From Lota lota (lineage: Eukaryota; Chordata; Actinopteri; Gadiformes; Lotidae), in contig JACYXH010000115.1 in assembly GCA_026745465.1 (NCBI GenBank), positions 1,568,501-1,632,500 of the forward strand: 64,000 nt of DNA. The letters run 5' to 3'. The position numbers and the translations under genes are program-made. The notes beneath the pieces are model-generated. The model did no database searches. It was not told the DNA's origin and saw only the letters and a program-made list of their open reading frames with translations. Shown one piece after another: positions 16,238-28,629 of the stretch; positions within the stretch are counted from its first letter, which is position 1, and each line of letters begins with the position of its first letter.

Positions 16238-19200
16238 TTAGTTAACCCACAGATAGATCATAGTTATAGAACTGACTGATATGAAGAGTGTGTAGAGCCC
16301 AAATAGAAAGCGATCAATGATGAATGCCACCTGGCTCCACTCCTCAGTGTTCTGGTCGCCACTCAGATGCTGGTCCACCTGCAGCCGGATTGCCCGGAGG
16401 TCTCTCCCCAGCTTTCTCAGCTCGCCTAGGGTTGTGTCTTCCACCTCTAGGGGCATTGGAAGATTCTTACCAACTTTGTTCTCCTCCCTTACAGCATTGG
16501 GATACATATCTATATTGGCAAGATATGTCAAGAAAAACGTTTAGTTTGTCGTTTTATTTTGGGTGTTTGTCCATTGATATAATCAAGGATTCAGTCTGTC
16601 GATATAATCATAACTTAGCCTAACAACACCATACCTGTTGAATTGTCTTTTGGTGGCTTTGGAGGCAGACCAACACAACATCCCAGGGTTTGAAGGACAA
16701 CTACTCTTACCCAGTGAGGGACAGGAGCAAAGAGTCTGGAGCCTGAGTGGAGGTTGGTAATGAGAATTGTCTCCAGCAAGCTGCCCACCATCAGCATCAG
16801 GCAGATAGAGAAGAAAACATCTAGGGATAAATAGGTGAGAGTGTGAGAATTGTGAAAATTTGAACCTCCCACTGAACAAAAGAGTACTACTGACTTATGA
16901 GTGGTATGGTGTCGCCAGTGACTGGCAGCAAGTCATTCATAAGCAACAAGAAGACGGTGTAGCCTAAGATGAGGGTCATCTTAAAGGCAGAGCGGTCCAC
17001 ACTCTGTGGGGGTAACAGGAAGCTGAAGAGGTCCACTGTGATCAGGAAGCAGCTGGGAATTATCAGGTTGACCACATAGAGAGCGGCCTTACGCCTCAGA
17101 CTGATCTATGGGTTCAAAAAGAAAAAGACAGTTCTAAGTCGGGCCATTTAAGATATTATCGTTATATAACTAGTTCCTTTAATTTACCCTGTTCACCAGG
17201 AAGAAATACATCGTTTTACCATTTGTAATCATAACTTAATCATTTGATTATATTAACATATAAATAGTAAACATACGTGAAATTTGACCTCATCAAATTT
17301 AAACTCAGCATGCGTTTCTTTATAAGCAGTGATATCTAGTAGGTGCCACTCTCCTACAGTGGTCATCGCTTCCACTGTATCCTTCAGAATATCTTTTATC
17401 GGTCTGTTTAGGTCAACCCTGATGTCCTTGGCTGACAGGTTGAGCAGAGCATTGAAAAGGAGAAGAGAGCACAGGATGTTATACAACTGTACACCAAAAA
17501 TGCAACTATAATCTGAAAGAATAACCATACTACCAGAATGCAACCATAATCACATGAAATCACAAGCCTGCATAGTTTGTACCAGAGCATCCTTTGAGTA
17601 AAATTTAAAAATAACAAAAAAAGTCAAAATGTAGCTTGAAAACAAAGGCAACAATGGCATATGGCTTACTCTTTTCTTTTTGGAAATGTGAAGAATATCT
17701 GTTTATCTATGTGGTGTCTTACTTGTGTAGCTGTAGGAGTTGAAGGTGAAAGTGCAGTTCTGGATGTCAAAGGGGAAGGTGTAGATGTTCAGGTTGCAGG
17801 AGCTAACCACTCTGACAGGGCTGAAGTCGTAGATCATGCCATTAGAATGGACTTGTACATAAGGCACAAATGGGGCTGTGTTTTTAGCCACACTGTAAGA
17901 CAGCAACAAAAAACAATTTCCACCTTGTTTGAGAAATGTTTACATCTTTAGATATGATCAGTATTACCATGTTAGGAATTTATATCAAAGGCCTTGTATT
18001 GTACAAAAGGGTCACCACTTTTACATTGAGATTTGATTGGTCAGAGAAGTAATAGTGACTTAGGAAAATGAAGGAATATTCCTTAATTTAATATACATTT
18101 TTCAACTACCAAGGTTCACATGAATATATGAGTTGGGATGATAGCAATGGAATAGTTCAGTCAACATTGTGTAGATCATTGGAGCTTACCACCCAGTGAT
18201 GACGATAAGTTAAATTATGTGTAATTTACTCTTTCAGTGGTTTTTTCCTTTTAAAATGGATCGGGCCTTACCTTAAGGGTCAAACAACATTAAACAATGG
18301 GAACATTTGAGCCATTTGTTTTGTCTCTGTGTTTCACGCTTAATTATTGCTGTTGTAAATGGATCTTACATTTCATTGATGACAATATCTGGTACCCAGA
18401 ACTTGCTTCTAGGTAGCGAAATCTGGTCTGTGCCACACTGCTCTGGATCCCAGCTGATGAACTCATTCTTCCATCCCTGGAACCACAAACTATTTCATGG
18501 ATTTGGCCTATTGGCAACTAGCAGCAAATAGGTGTTTTAACTTTCAACAATGGATTTCAATACAACATAAAATTGTGTTTTTTACTTTAACAGAAATATC
18601 CAGATAACACTGGCTATTTATTTTGTTTTGTTTTTATACTTACAATGTGTTGCCAAATATAAGTTGTCAAGAGTTGAGCCTTTTCATCCTGAAAAGAAAA
18701 AATGTTATTGCAAATGATGTGTATCAATCTTTAGTAGCCAACTGTATGTAAAATATGAATCTCTGGCTACAAAGGTGCAGAGATATAAAGGGCTTTATAT
18801 CAAAATGTTGCTTAGATCCAAAATACCAGTTTCATACATAGTCATATTCTACTTTAACATTTGCTCACTTTCACATTCAAATAAAGACCACATGGTCACA
18901 GTCATTATACCAACCCAGATTTATATCCAGGGAAATCAGTTAATTCATTTGTGTGTATATATATATGTTATATATATATATAACGGGGTGGGTTATATAT
19001 ATATATATATTATACGTTATTATTATTTTATAGTTTTAAAACAACATACCACTCCCAGAATTCCATACAGGATAAAGGATACATAGACATTTGTGTAATT
19101 ATTTATGTTGCTGACAGGTCGTATGAAGCTTAAATTAAAGACCGGTGATAGTGCTTCCAGGAGTGCAAGAGTGGTGGATTTAGAACAGTTCAGCAGAGGG

Positions 19201-19785
19201 TCCGAGCACTGAGCTGGGAACAAAATAATTAAAACGTTGGCAAATGTTTACTTGGCAAATCTAGTTTGTGTCGTATGTGAAATTATACTGAATGAATACC
19301 CCAAGTAGACTACGACAATCAAATGTGTTTTTAAATGATTAAATTATTATAGTCAATTCATGTTTACTTAGACACATTCAAGTTGTCAAGATTTAGCTCC
19401 ATCATAATCCAGGAAAGATCTTGAAAATGTTTTAATATGGATTCAAACTACATAACAGATTTAAATAGCATTAATAATATAACATGTATTCTATGGTTGC
19501 CGAGGAAAGAAATTTAATAGATTTTATTTGTAATGTTTTTTATTTGCAAATAACACATAAAAACATGTACTCACCTTGTGTGACAGAGAATATGATGAAA
19601 ACCATGGTCAAAAAAGACCTGTCAGATAGCTGAAGATTGAAGAATTTGTGTTAACTACAGAAAAAAACAAGCAATATAGAATTTCATATAGCAACAAACA
19701 AGTCAATATAACACTGTGGAACAACCACAACTTCCTTAATAAGATCTATACTCTTAACCTGCAATTTAAAGTGTTTGGCAGCCAT
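16238..19785 (-). CDS. 5-HT3-like Cys-loop receptor subunit, paralogue C (10 exons, 463 aa)
   Basis: Exons: 19759-19785 (MAAKHFKLQ), 19575-19629 (rest of the signal peptide, [18 protein letters not shown]), 19050-19213, 18644-18688, 18370-18476, 17723-17892, 17277-17431, 16895-17105, 16635-16820, 16238-16509; phases close. The extra first coding exon is shared with D and E only. The Cys-loop is [15 protein letters not shown]; loop B ends FNSYSYT (Tyr for Trp). M2 is [15 protein letters not shown] with Asp -1' and Leu 9'. The MA helix reads [20 protein letters not shown] and continues [18 protein letters not shown] non-coding 5' exon probably ends at 19964 with donor GTAGGG, and a TATA-like stretch lies at 20018-20028. 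An AT palindrome lies in intron 3 near 18955-19018. This is a complete, apparently functional copy, upstream of which lies the cytokine receptor gene. Confidence 0.92.
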
Positions 19786-19963
19786 TGTCTTGCAATTCTC
19801 AGCTCTTCCTCTGTGTCTTGGTTCTACTGAAATATATATAAAAAATAGAAATCATAAGAATATCACAACAGAATGTTGTGAATTTACAATCATTTTGTAC
19901 AATTGATTGTGCAAAATGTAGCTACAATTGACTAAATCACCGAAACTTGGGTAAAAACCCTAC

Positions 19964-20210
19964 CTGGTTGAAATGCTCTTGCAGTTTTGTAATTTGCAGT
20001 CACAAGAAAGATATGTACATATATATAGCATTATTCTGAAGCGTGACTTGAAAAACCCACTTGTACAAATCAAGTGGTTTGTCCTGCAGAGGGCTACTTT
20101 TCCTATCGGTTGATAAATACAAAGTAGGGTGTCAGACACATTTGGTAGTTACAGTAGACCAGAATGTAGCTAGCAGATGGTGAAAAACTACCACAACGGT
20201 ATCAAATTCC
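19964..20210 (-). promoter_or_regulatory. Core promoter and non-coding first exon of gene C
   Basis: The block is shared in order and spacing with gene D (35340-35550) and gene E (48755-48990). It contains a TATA-like run at 20018-20028 (minus strand GCTATATATATG), followed downstream by a short transcribed stretch that ends in a donor site at 19964 (CAACCAG then GTAGGG). Upstream of the TATA at 20057-20080 is the dyad CCACTTG-N7-CAAGTGG, which contains two E-box-like CANNTG cores. Transcription start is inferred to be near 19990; no other evidence of activity is available from sequence. Confidence 0.6.
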
Positions 20211-20424
20211 CAAAATCCAGAAACATGCAGCTGTGTTTGGGGTTGGCATCACACATGTGTAGACACCCACACACAAGGCCACTCTGCTCTGTCCTCTTTG
20301 GTTCAGACCCTGTGTAATGTGTGTAATATTGGTGGTTTTCATCACCTGTAATTCAGTCTTCACTGTTGATGTTGCTGCTCTGTGTGAAAATGACCATGGA
20401 GCTATAAGGTGAACATTCACTCTT

Positions 20425-20560
20425 AAGATGGTAAATGGACTGAATTTATATAGCGCTTTTCAGTCCAGCGGCCACTCAAAGCGCTTTACAATGATCAACT
20501 ACGTCCTGAGCCACTGCTGCCCACACACTCTTCAGAAGTGAATGGGTCTCAGCAATTATT
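20425..20560 (-). repeat. Teleost dispersed repeat (inverted relative to 545-735)
   Basis: Begins 'atggtaaatggactgaattt' and 'atatagcgcttttcagtcc', then 'ccactcaaagcgctttacaa', the usual end of a repeat very common in fish genomes. It is the reverse-complement family member of the copy at 545-735, whose end reads 'ccctctataaatgcagtcc' and 'agttacca'. Confidence 0.65.
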
Positions 20561-22882
20561 AATTGACTAATTATGCCCCTTTCCATCCATAATTCCAATT
20601 CACTGGTTTAGTTTGGATGTCCAAGCATTACTGACATTTCTCACTCACTGACATAATAGCCATATAACATAACAACCCCAAACACATTTATCTGATTACA
20701 TCCTGCACTAACGTTACAGCTGTGTATTCCTAATGACCAATTATTTAGGAGACTGAAGCCCTTTCTCAATCAGCGTCCTTGTCTGTACTTGTGTTCTTGT
20801 AGACTTGTGAAACGGCATCAGTGGCGGCCAAGTACTCTACAGTCTGCATCTAGCCAAGTACACTCCAAATTCCCGGATGTGTTCTTGCTCTACCCATTTT
20901 ATGGAGGATGCATCGGGAGGTGACTTGTGTGGCCTTTGGTCAGCTAAGTTTCCCAGAACGCATTTCGCCACAACCAGCGGCAACGGCGAAGGAGAAAACT
21001 CACAACGATCCATTTTTGTCGTATTTCCTTTTGTCTGAAGTCGAATTTTGTCATTCATTCACCAACGTCCACAACAACAACCTTCCACACACTTTTACCC
21101 GCCACTAGCTTTTTTAGATGTAGGCTACAGATATTGGAACACTCAAAAATATATACATATTTACATTAATATATTTTTTAAATGAAAACGAAAAGAGGCA
21201 GTGTTGTGTTTTTAAATCATATTTCCTTTTTATTGGGTGAGGCAAGCTGAGATGGTGACCTCAACGAGTACGCTGCTGTTCCAACTGCAGAATGACTGTA
21301 CCGTGTCCTCCCGTCCTCGAACTTGCCAAGTCCGAACTACCAAGTACAGCAAGCCCAAACTTGCTGTACTTGGTATTGAGAAAGGCCCCGAGACCCTTAC
21401 AATGACATCACTGGCATGGCCGATATTATTCACCTCAAGTAAACCATGCTGAAAGAAGAGGTTACTGCCAAAGGGTATATATATTGAGACCTGTATGCCT
21501 CTTCAACATTATACTGATGAACTAAATACACATCTTAGCTTTGGATTTGCTGATAATAACTTTATTGTAGATCTTTTATTGTAGTTTAATGTAAGACCAC
21601 ACATAACACTCGTCTACAACACACAAGAGACATACACAGCATGTCCAGCTGAGGAAGCTCCAACACTATCTTTTGTATCCTGTTTTAGACGCCAGTACAT
21701 TACATGAGCAGACTATTCTCTAAATTCCAAACCACCAGCGACCGGATTGCATATATATACTTTATATAAGGTGACAGTGTGCATACCCACTCTTATCATG
21801 GTGTAACAGACACATAGCCATTAATAGTAGCTTAACATATTTAAGAATAAGTCACTTTTAATCCTTCACTATACATATGTACCCATGTTACAGAGCCACA
21901 CAACCCTAAATGCAGCACCATTCATTATCTGAAAATAGGCATAGAGGCATCCAGGGTCCAACTATCCTATCGGTCATCCACGTCCTCAGCTCATTCTACA
22001 CACCGGCAATTACCTCATCATCAACCTATGTATTTAAACCCATGCTTCCCATCCACTCATCGGCAGATGTTTAGCTGTCACTACACGTCATCAAAACTCT
22101 CGGCCGTTTAGGATTACAGTACTTCTCTAAGGTTTGCCGTCGCTAAGTATTTTTGACTACTCAAGTTTTTCTGTTTTCCAGTTCCACGTACTGGTTTCCA
22201 TCTTATCTGGTTTCCTGCCTGCCTATCCGCCTGCACTGCCAACATTCCCGTTCAGTTATTCATTTTTGTGATCAAATCAGATTACCGTCATTCACGTAAT
22301 CTGATTTTTATCAGGATTTAGGTATTAAACTCGGACCGTAACAACGCTGTTATTGATTTGAATTAGTGCCCCCAAGCGGCAGCAGTTACACATTATACCT
22401 TTTAAATGTAAGTTATTATCATCATCATGGCCTCATATCCTTAATGCAGAATCGTAAGATGCAAACAGTCCACTTATGCATGGCAAACCTGTTTCATATT
22501 GTCATCCAATTGTTCCATCTTGATGTACGTTTTTAATGAAAACAAGTTACAGTACACATTTTATTTCTCGTTTATAACAGTGTCATTATTTATATTTATA
22601 TTACAAGTGTTTTGTGAAAAAATATATAGTGCTTTATAGTTACAAAGGTGCATATTGTATTTTAGAAAACAATTTAAAGTCAACTGTACAAAACCCAACT
22701 ATCCTGACAAACGCACGCGCACACATACTTCATATTACAATTAACTGAACATAACCATTTAGAAATGTAAACCCAAACATTTAGCTTCCAATTGGTCCAA
22801 GCTTTGTGCGCTTGCACTCACTTCAACATAACTTAAAATCTCTTTACATTAAGGTCCATTAAGTCATTGGTTGCAGACATAA
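20561..22882. other. Spacer between gene C and the cytokine receptor gene
   Basis: No gene. Positions 20750-21110 are unique DNA without a supported frame. Positions 21706-21806 are repeated at 40508-40605 ('gagcagactattctctaaat' onward), showing a second dispersed repeat family. Positions 22375-22405 hold the end of a miniature-transposon-like repeat ('ttacacattatacctttt'). The AT-rich 22400-22880 is probably the 3' untranslated region and flank of the cytokine receptor gene; no strong polyadenylation signal could be fixed. Confidence 0.4.
21706..21806 (+). repeat. Short dispersed repeat, copy 1 (other copy at 40508-40605)
   Basis: About 100 bp, beginning 'gagcagactattctctaaat' and continuing through 'accggattgcata' to 'cccactcttatcatggt'. 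The copy at 40508-40605 has the same blocks with a few substitutions and a small length difference in the AT-rich middle. The family is not recognised. Confidence 0.75.
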
Positions 22883-25800
22883 TTAAACACTATGATAATC
22901 ACTAATAATGATTAGCTTGTGCTGATCCGCAGGCAGAAGAGAAACCTTGTTGGCTTGAGTTTCCAGAAGACCCTGGACTCCTTGAGTAGTTGGGGGTAAG
23001 GTGCTTGCTCCATCTATGGCTCTTTGAGGCATTCCAGTGAAGAGAGTCTCAGAAACATTGTCCGGCTGATCTCTGGGCCTACTGCCGCTCGCCTTTGGAA
23101 TGAGCACTCCTGGTCGCCCCACCATACTTTTGAAGACTTGAAAGTCATCGTCCACGGAAACCAGGCTGCATGCAGGGGAAGGGCACGACTCTTCACAAGG
23201 ATTTGAATCACAGACTTTGAAAGACTGTTTCTCCTCACCAGAAACATGTTTCATCATGCTGGACTGATCAGCTGCTCGGACTAGGAGTGCCTCTTTCAAG
23301 TTCTCACCAGACACAGAGGAGCCAAAGCCACTCAGGATGGAGGAAGAAGTGGTGTCACTTGAAAAAGAGCTGTAAGAGAGGTCTACCTGCAGAGCATCTG
23401 TTTGGGACGAGCTCCCTGAATCGGCGTTCCAGGACTGATACGAAAAATCTGTTTTCATATGGGATGAATCGAGTCTACTTACTAAAGGCTGCCTCTGTCC
23501 AGTCATCTGGAAAATAGGCACCTTAGAATCTGGACTAAGGTTGTGCGATACACCCCACAACATGCTGGGATTGTAGAAGGACTCACTAAGATCAGCAAGC
23601 GGGTTGGCAGCGCTTAACCCCTGGGTCCCAGAAGGAGGAGCCATGAAATATGTCATGTTCTCAAAGGTGGACAGGCTGGAGGTCCCAGCGACTGGATAGT
23701 AACTAGTGTTGCTGTGGGCAATGAAGAGCCAGGGAGCTGTGGAGAGCTGGGGGAAGGCCATACGCAGGGCTTCCTCCACATTGGAGATGACGTCCAAGGA
23801 GACCTTCTGAGAGTAACCCAGAGACGATATGGCGCTGTCAGCTCCAGCACTTTGAAGGGAATTACCACCGCTGCTTCTGTCCCTGGAAGATAAACCAGGA
23901 GATGGAAGACAATTTGTTATGTTGCAAGTCATTTAATCGCGCCACATCATCACTGTGACTGCCGTATTTTTCATAAATAGTTTCTTGGACTTCAGTGCCC
24001 TTATGCACAGGACAGTGAAGAATGTGTTGAAACAAAAAAGGGCCATCCCCTAGAAGATAATAAACCTGCAATATTAACCCACCATGTTTTTTCGCCGTCT
24101 TCGTCGTCTTTACGGTGGTCAACATAGACAGAGTGCAGGGGGACTTTCTCCGGGATTAGCACCTGTGAAATGGTCAGCAAATCCCGTTTTACATCACATG
24201 ATGATTTTTAAAAGATTTGGCCTGTTAAAGGTTCATTGAGTAGAATTTTATAGCAACTAATGGTGAGGTTGCAGATTGCAACTAACGTCACCCCTCCCTT
24301 TCCAACGACTGCAGTGGCCTGTACTTACACAATTACCTATATTGTGTAAGGTGCCAGCAGTAATTTCCGTTTTGTGAAAAGACAATATTCATTTTAATCG
24401 CACCATGGTCACTATATGTTGTAGGAAATGGTGGAGGTAACAGCCTATTTGTTATTTATGTTTCACTACACTATTTTACACTTGGTTTAAAAAGCGAAGC
24501 TCCATTATTATTGAATCCTCTAAATACATATCTTCATAGGCTATACGAGGCGCGTCCAAGAGAGGGTTAAGCCTCTCGGACACTTACTAGTACAACGCCA
24601 CGGGCTGTGTGGATGTGTGGAGCTCTTTCTGTGCAGCAGTTCATGTTGCTGTCCCCCCCCCACCCCACCCCCCCCCCCCCCCCCCCCACCCCCCCGAGAG
24701 AGGGTTAAGCTTCTATGACACTTATATATACGCCACGGTGTGTGGCACATTTAATATACAACATCACTTATAACTCTCTTGCACAACAAAATCACAAATG
24801 GGTTGTCACAGGGGTGAATTTAGTATCAAACTGTGAATTTTTAATTACTTCGACGTTCAACCTACCGGTTGCAATGGACTGGCTCAGTGGGGAAAAAGTA
24901 ACACATTTTGTCCAGTTGCCAGGGCAGTTCATATTCACTTATTTGTTTTGGACTAACCAAGATACAACTATGGGAGCTGCTAAGCACTCACTTGGAATAT
25001 AGTAGATGGTGGTAGTTTTGGAAAGCGCGTACACCACGAGAGGGGGTGAGTTAGAATGAAAATAATGGTTCTTTTACATGTGGACATAGACAATGTCAAC
25101 AATTATCCTAGAGTCTTAACAAACAGGCTAAATCCTTTTAATAATCAAGACCAAAGCCAAGCACCACAAATTGACGAATTAAACAAGAACTGACATTTTT
25201 CTAACTGTTAAAAATCAAACCCCTTTTGGGATAAGTCGTAAAGATGTATTTATAAGTTAAAGGCAGTAACTTGTATATCATTACAAAGTAACTTATGTCT
25301 TCACATGGAGTAACTAAGACCAGAAAAATAAGGTAAAACTTATTTATTTGCATCGATATAAAGCCATGTACCTTGTGCTCTCCTGGGACCATAACTAAAA
25401 TGGTTGAGTTTTTATAGTTGCCAAAGCTATCCCACCAACTCTCTTTAAACCTGGAGACAAATACAAAAAATATAATTGAAATTAGAAAAATAAAAACTGT
25501 CTGACATCATGGCACTAGTTACTGCAAGGAGGAGGTCTCACCGTGTGCAGAAAAGGAACAGGGAACTGGTGGCGATGACCGCAACAACACACAGACTCAG
25601 AATGATCACCACCCTAATACTTCCAGAGGACACAGCTGAAAAAGTACATGTATATATCATATATGAGAAAAACATCCGAGCCTTTTCACGGTCTCCAACC
25701 ACTAGTTTATACAATTTCTTCATTAACTAGAGAGAAATGCTCAATTTACTGCATTTATGTAACTTGTTTGATACCACGACTAGGATGCACCGATTAAAAA

Positions 25801-27859
25801 AAAAAAAAAAAGTGCAGATGCTATCCGATAATACTCAGTATATGCCCCTAGACTCGGTTTACGGACAGCTGGATAGGTGGAGATAGAGAGGGATGGAACT
25901 GAGAACAGCAGGAGTAGCAGAGCAGACGGTAGCCTGAAAGATGGGGACCAGAGGTAGAGGGGTTAGATCTTACGGGTGGTGAATCGCACGTTGTCACTAC
26001 TTTCGCTGTTGGATGAAGAGGAGCTCCTCACGTTGACCAGGTACTCCGTATCCGGATCCAGCAACTTGCCCAAAATCTGATATGACTTCATAGCCGAAAC
26101 GTTAACTTCCTGGCAGAGAAAGACCACAGCTTCAACGGCATGGCGCAGAAGTAAATATTAGTCTAGGATTCATCTACAGCTTATGTTAGGCTCCAGCCAA
26201 CACTTTGTCTAACCAAGACATGCTGCACAGAATTAACTCCCACCACCACAAGAATCAAAACCTTTACCAATTATTCCAAATACACCCTAATAGATCAACA
26301 ACACATACATATGTGGCAATTCCACAAATAGCAAACTAGTATTGCATTGAGTCATTTCTATTTTTGTAATACTACTTTTTACAGGAAATTCTGCCTTTCA
26401 GTAAAGAGACAGAATTAAGTGATGAAATTAGAAAGTTATTGACATGTAGGCCTTGAACTGGGGACTCTGGTGTTAATGGACATACCGTGCCTTTCTCTCC
26501 TTCTTTGTGGTAGGTCAGCAGCACTTTCAGATCAAAGGGGGGGTCATCATATTGTGTGTCCCACGTCACCAGATAATTCTCATTTTCTTTTGTCACCGAA
26601 GTGAGTTTAGGGGCTTTGGGTTTTACTGGGGTAGGGATTACACAGAGACAGGCCATTAAAGTGCAGGTAGGGGTTAAACAGTGAATACAGAAACCGGTCA
26701 TTAAGGAGCAGCTAGGAGTAAAGCGAGCGTAAAGCGAGACAAGCTTATAAACAAAAACAAGTAAATGGGGAGCTGTGGGTTTTCTTGATCAAAAGTACTA
26801 TAACGATTAGATTTCTCAACCGATTTCCATGAGTCATTTTCCTATTCATTTTAAATCATTATATATAGCCATATTTATTATAAAATACATCTTTTTTTTT
26901 TTTACTCCACGTAGATCATTAACCCTTGAATTAAAACGAATCATTGAAATCGGTTGAGAAATTTAAACGTTAGTGTTTTTAATCCAGAAAAACCGCCGCT
27001 CCCCCGTTTCCATTGGAGAGTTTGCCTCTCCAATATGGCGGCTACTGTCAATGGAGTATATGTCGATGGGTTAGACAGTACAGACACCGGTCATTATGGA
27101 GCAGGTAGGGGTTCCCAAAATTCGGGAAACATTGGGAATTGACTTTTGCAAGCTAACGGTTTGCTTAAACTCACTGTTTTCGTCAACTGCGATGCTTTTG
27201 TATTCCACTAGATCCCCAGCTTTCCACAGCGTTGTATTGTGACTCTCCCCCAGAACAAACCTCATAAGACCATGTTAAAGTTAGAAACATATTCGATATT
27301 GGTTGTTCAACAGATGTTTGCGATTTGTAAAAAAAAAGGATCATTACCCATTAATGTTCAACGAGCAACTGCATGTCCCCGTCCGAACTTTGTCCGGTGT
27401 TAAATTGCAATTGCTCTCACTGCAAAGTGAAGTAAAGCACACTATTTCATATTTGAATAACTTTAAATAGCCTATTAACTATTCAATTACAAACCAGTGT
27501 TTCTACGTTTCTTTGCATTTCATATTTACAAAACGATGCATTAATAATTACGTGCGTCTGCTGGAGAAATACACTCTGGTGTTGATGCTATACTCGGCAC
27601 AGTTCGTTTCCTCGGGTGGGGGACCGAACCGACAGAACATCAGCCTATCGTAGTCGTTGGTGCAGTGAAGATTGCGCCCCGTGTCTTCAAAACAAAAGCA
27701 GGAAATTGTTAAAAGTACGCGAAATAAAAGCACAGCCATCTCACTGAGGTGGTTTCAAGGGAAGCATTTTCTCTTACCGTGTGTTGCCAAAGAAATACTG
27801 TTCAGAAGGAAAACGCCCATGTAATAGCTGAAACCAATAGACAGCATATGTAACGCCAT
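22883..27859 (-). CDS. il4r: Class I cytokine receptor, best fit interleukin-4 receptor alpha (9 exons, 609 aa)
   Basis: Single-pass receptor chain predicted to bind IL-4/IL-13-type cytokines and signal through JAK-STAT. Exons: 27778-27859, 27552-27684, 27175-27260, 26486-26625, 25974-26109, 25542-25635, 25372-25450, 24083-24162, 22883-23882; all phases close. The signal peptide starts MALHMLSIGFSYYMG. The first domain has LHCTNDYDRLMFCRF and NCAEY, matching the CxxDY...C(E/R)(W/F) pattern of IL-4R alpha. The second fibronectin domain starts IKPKAPKLTSV (human VKPRAPGNLTV). The membrane segment is VVIILSLCVVAVIATSSLFLF, followed by FKESWWDSFGN, which matches human KKEWWDQIP before Box 1. The long last exon is a Ser-rich tail with several tyrosines (SLGYSQK, DFSYQSW, DLSYSSF) and ends SDYHSV. 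There is no WSXWS: the site reads SSSSSNSESSDN. An alternative ATG at 27739 lacks an intron and fits less well. IL-21R or another common-gamma partner cannot be fully excluded. Confidence 0.78.
24650..24696. repeat. Poly-C tract in intron 8 of the cytokine receptor gene
   Basis: C runs interrupted by single A residues (plus strand), flanked by two near-copies of 'gagagagggttaagc' at 24562 and 24696. The flanking pair suggests a short tandem duplication around the tract. On the minus strand this is a G-rich stretch able in principle to form a quadruplex. Confidence 0.85.
26797..26978. repeat. Palindromic miniature element in intron 3 of il4r
   Basis: The left arm at about 26800-26836 ('aacgattagatttctcaacc', then 'gatttccatgagtcatt') is mirrored by the right arm at 26939-26976, whose reverse complement reads 'aacgtttaaatttctcaacc' and then 'gatttcaatgattc'. 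About 100 bp of AT-rich DNA with a T tract lies between the arms. Long imperfect inverted arms around an AT-rich core are typical of a miniature inverted-repeat transposon. A hairpin RNA is possible but the loop is too long for a normal microRNA precursor. Confidence 0.6.
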
Positions 27860-28629
27860 TATTGTTACACCGAATTCATTTACATGAGCTTGTGTATAAT
27901 CTTAATTTACCGTATAACTAGTATCCGCTCCATAGTCCACTAAAAGTATTGAGTTTACCAAAACAGAAACCCCTTTCGGGGCGGACACAATCCTTTCAAG
28001 AGTGTCCGTTGTGTTTCGACATCTAACTGGAAATGCTCCTCCTTTCTTTCAGTGGAGGCTTGCGTCACATTTCCTTTAAAACATGAATCATCAGCACTGG
28101 ATGAACATCAACAACCACAGAACAAGTTTGGCTTGACCCACCGAATCTGAAACAACACTTGGTGTCGCACCTCTTTGAGAGCAGGCATTGTGTTGTTAAT
28201 CATTCCTGGCGTACATGAGGCCAGGGGCGGTTCTAGGACTTTTTAACTTGGGTGGCAAAGTGATCTAGAGGTGGCCATAATGCGTTGTTTGTGTTTGCAC
28301 AGCGCGCATTAATATTCTAATAATAGGCTGAAACATAAATTAATAGGCAACATGCATACACAGAATTGTTGATGGTCAGTATCCTATTTTGCATAACCTT
28401 TATACTCAAGTAGGCAAACATTAACAATGAAAAATAAAGACCTTTTTTTCTGAGCTAATTTACAAAAGTTAGGGCTATTAAGTAGTCAAATGCTCTAAGC
28501 AAACATCTGAACAAAAATGCCTTAGAGAAACCCTGACTTCTATCTTCCTCTAAATAAACTCAAAATGACTAATCTGAATTATGTTATATACCATACATTA
28601 TAGCATGCTGTGTATTGTAGGGTGTAGGG

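Noticed and set aside
18955-19018. AT palindrome in intron 3 of gene C as a regulatory site
   Set aside because: Simple TA-repeat expansion explains it; not shared by D or E.
27548-27739. ATG at 27739 as the start of the cytokine receptor (MAVLLFRVLLTISCF)
   Set aside because: An upstream exon at 27778-27859 encodes a better signal peptide, has a consensus donor, and joins in phase to an acceptor inside this frame.
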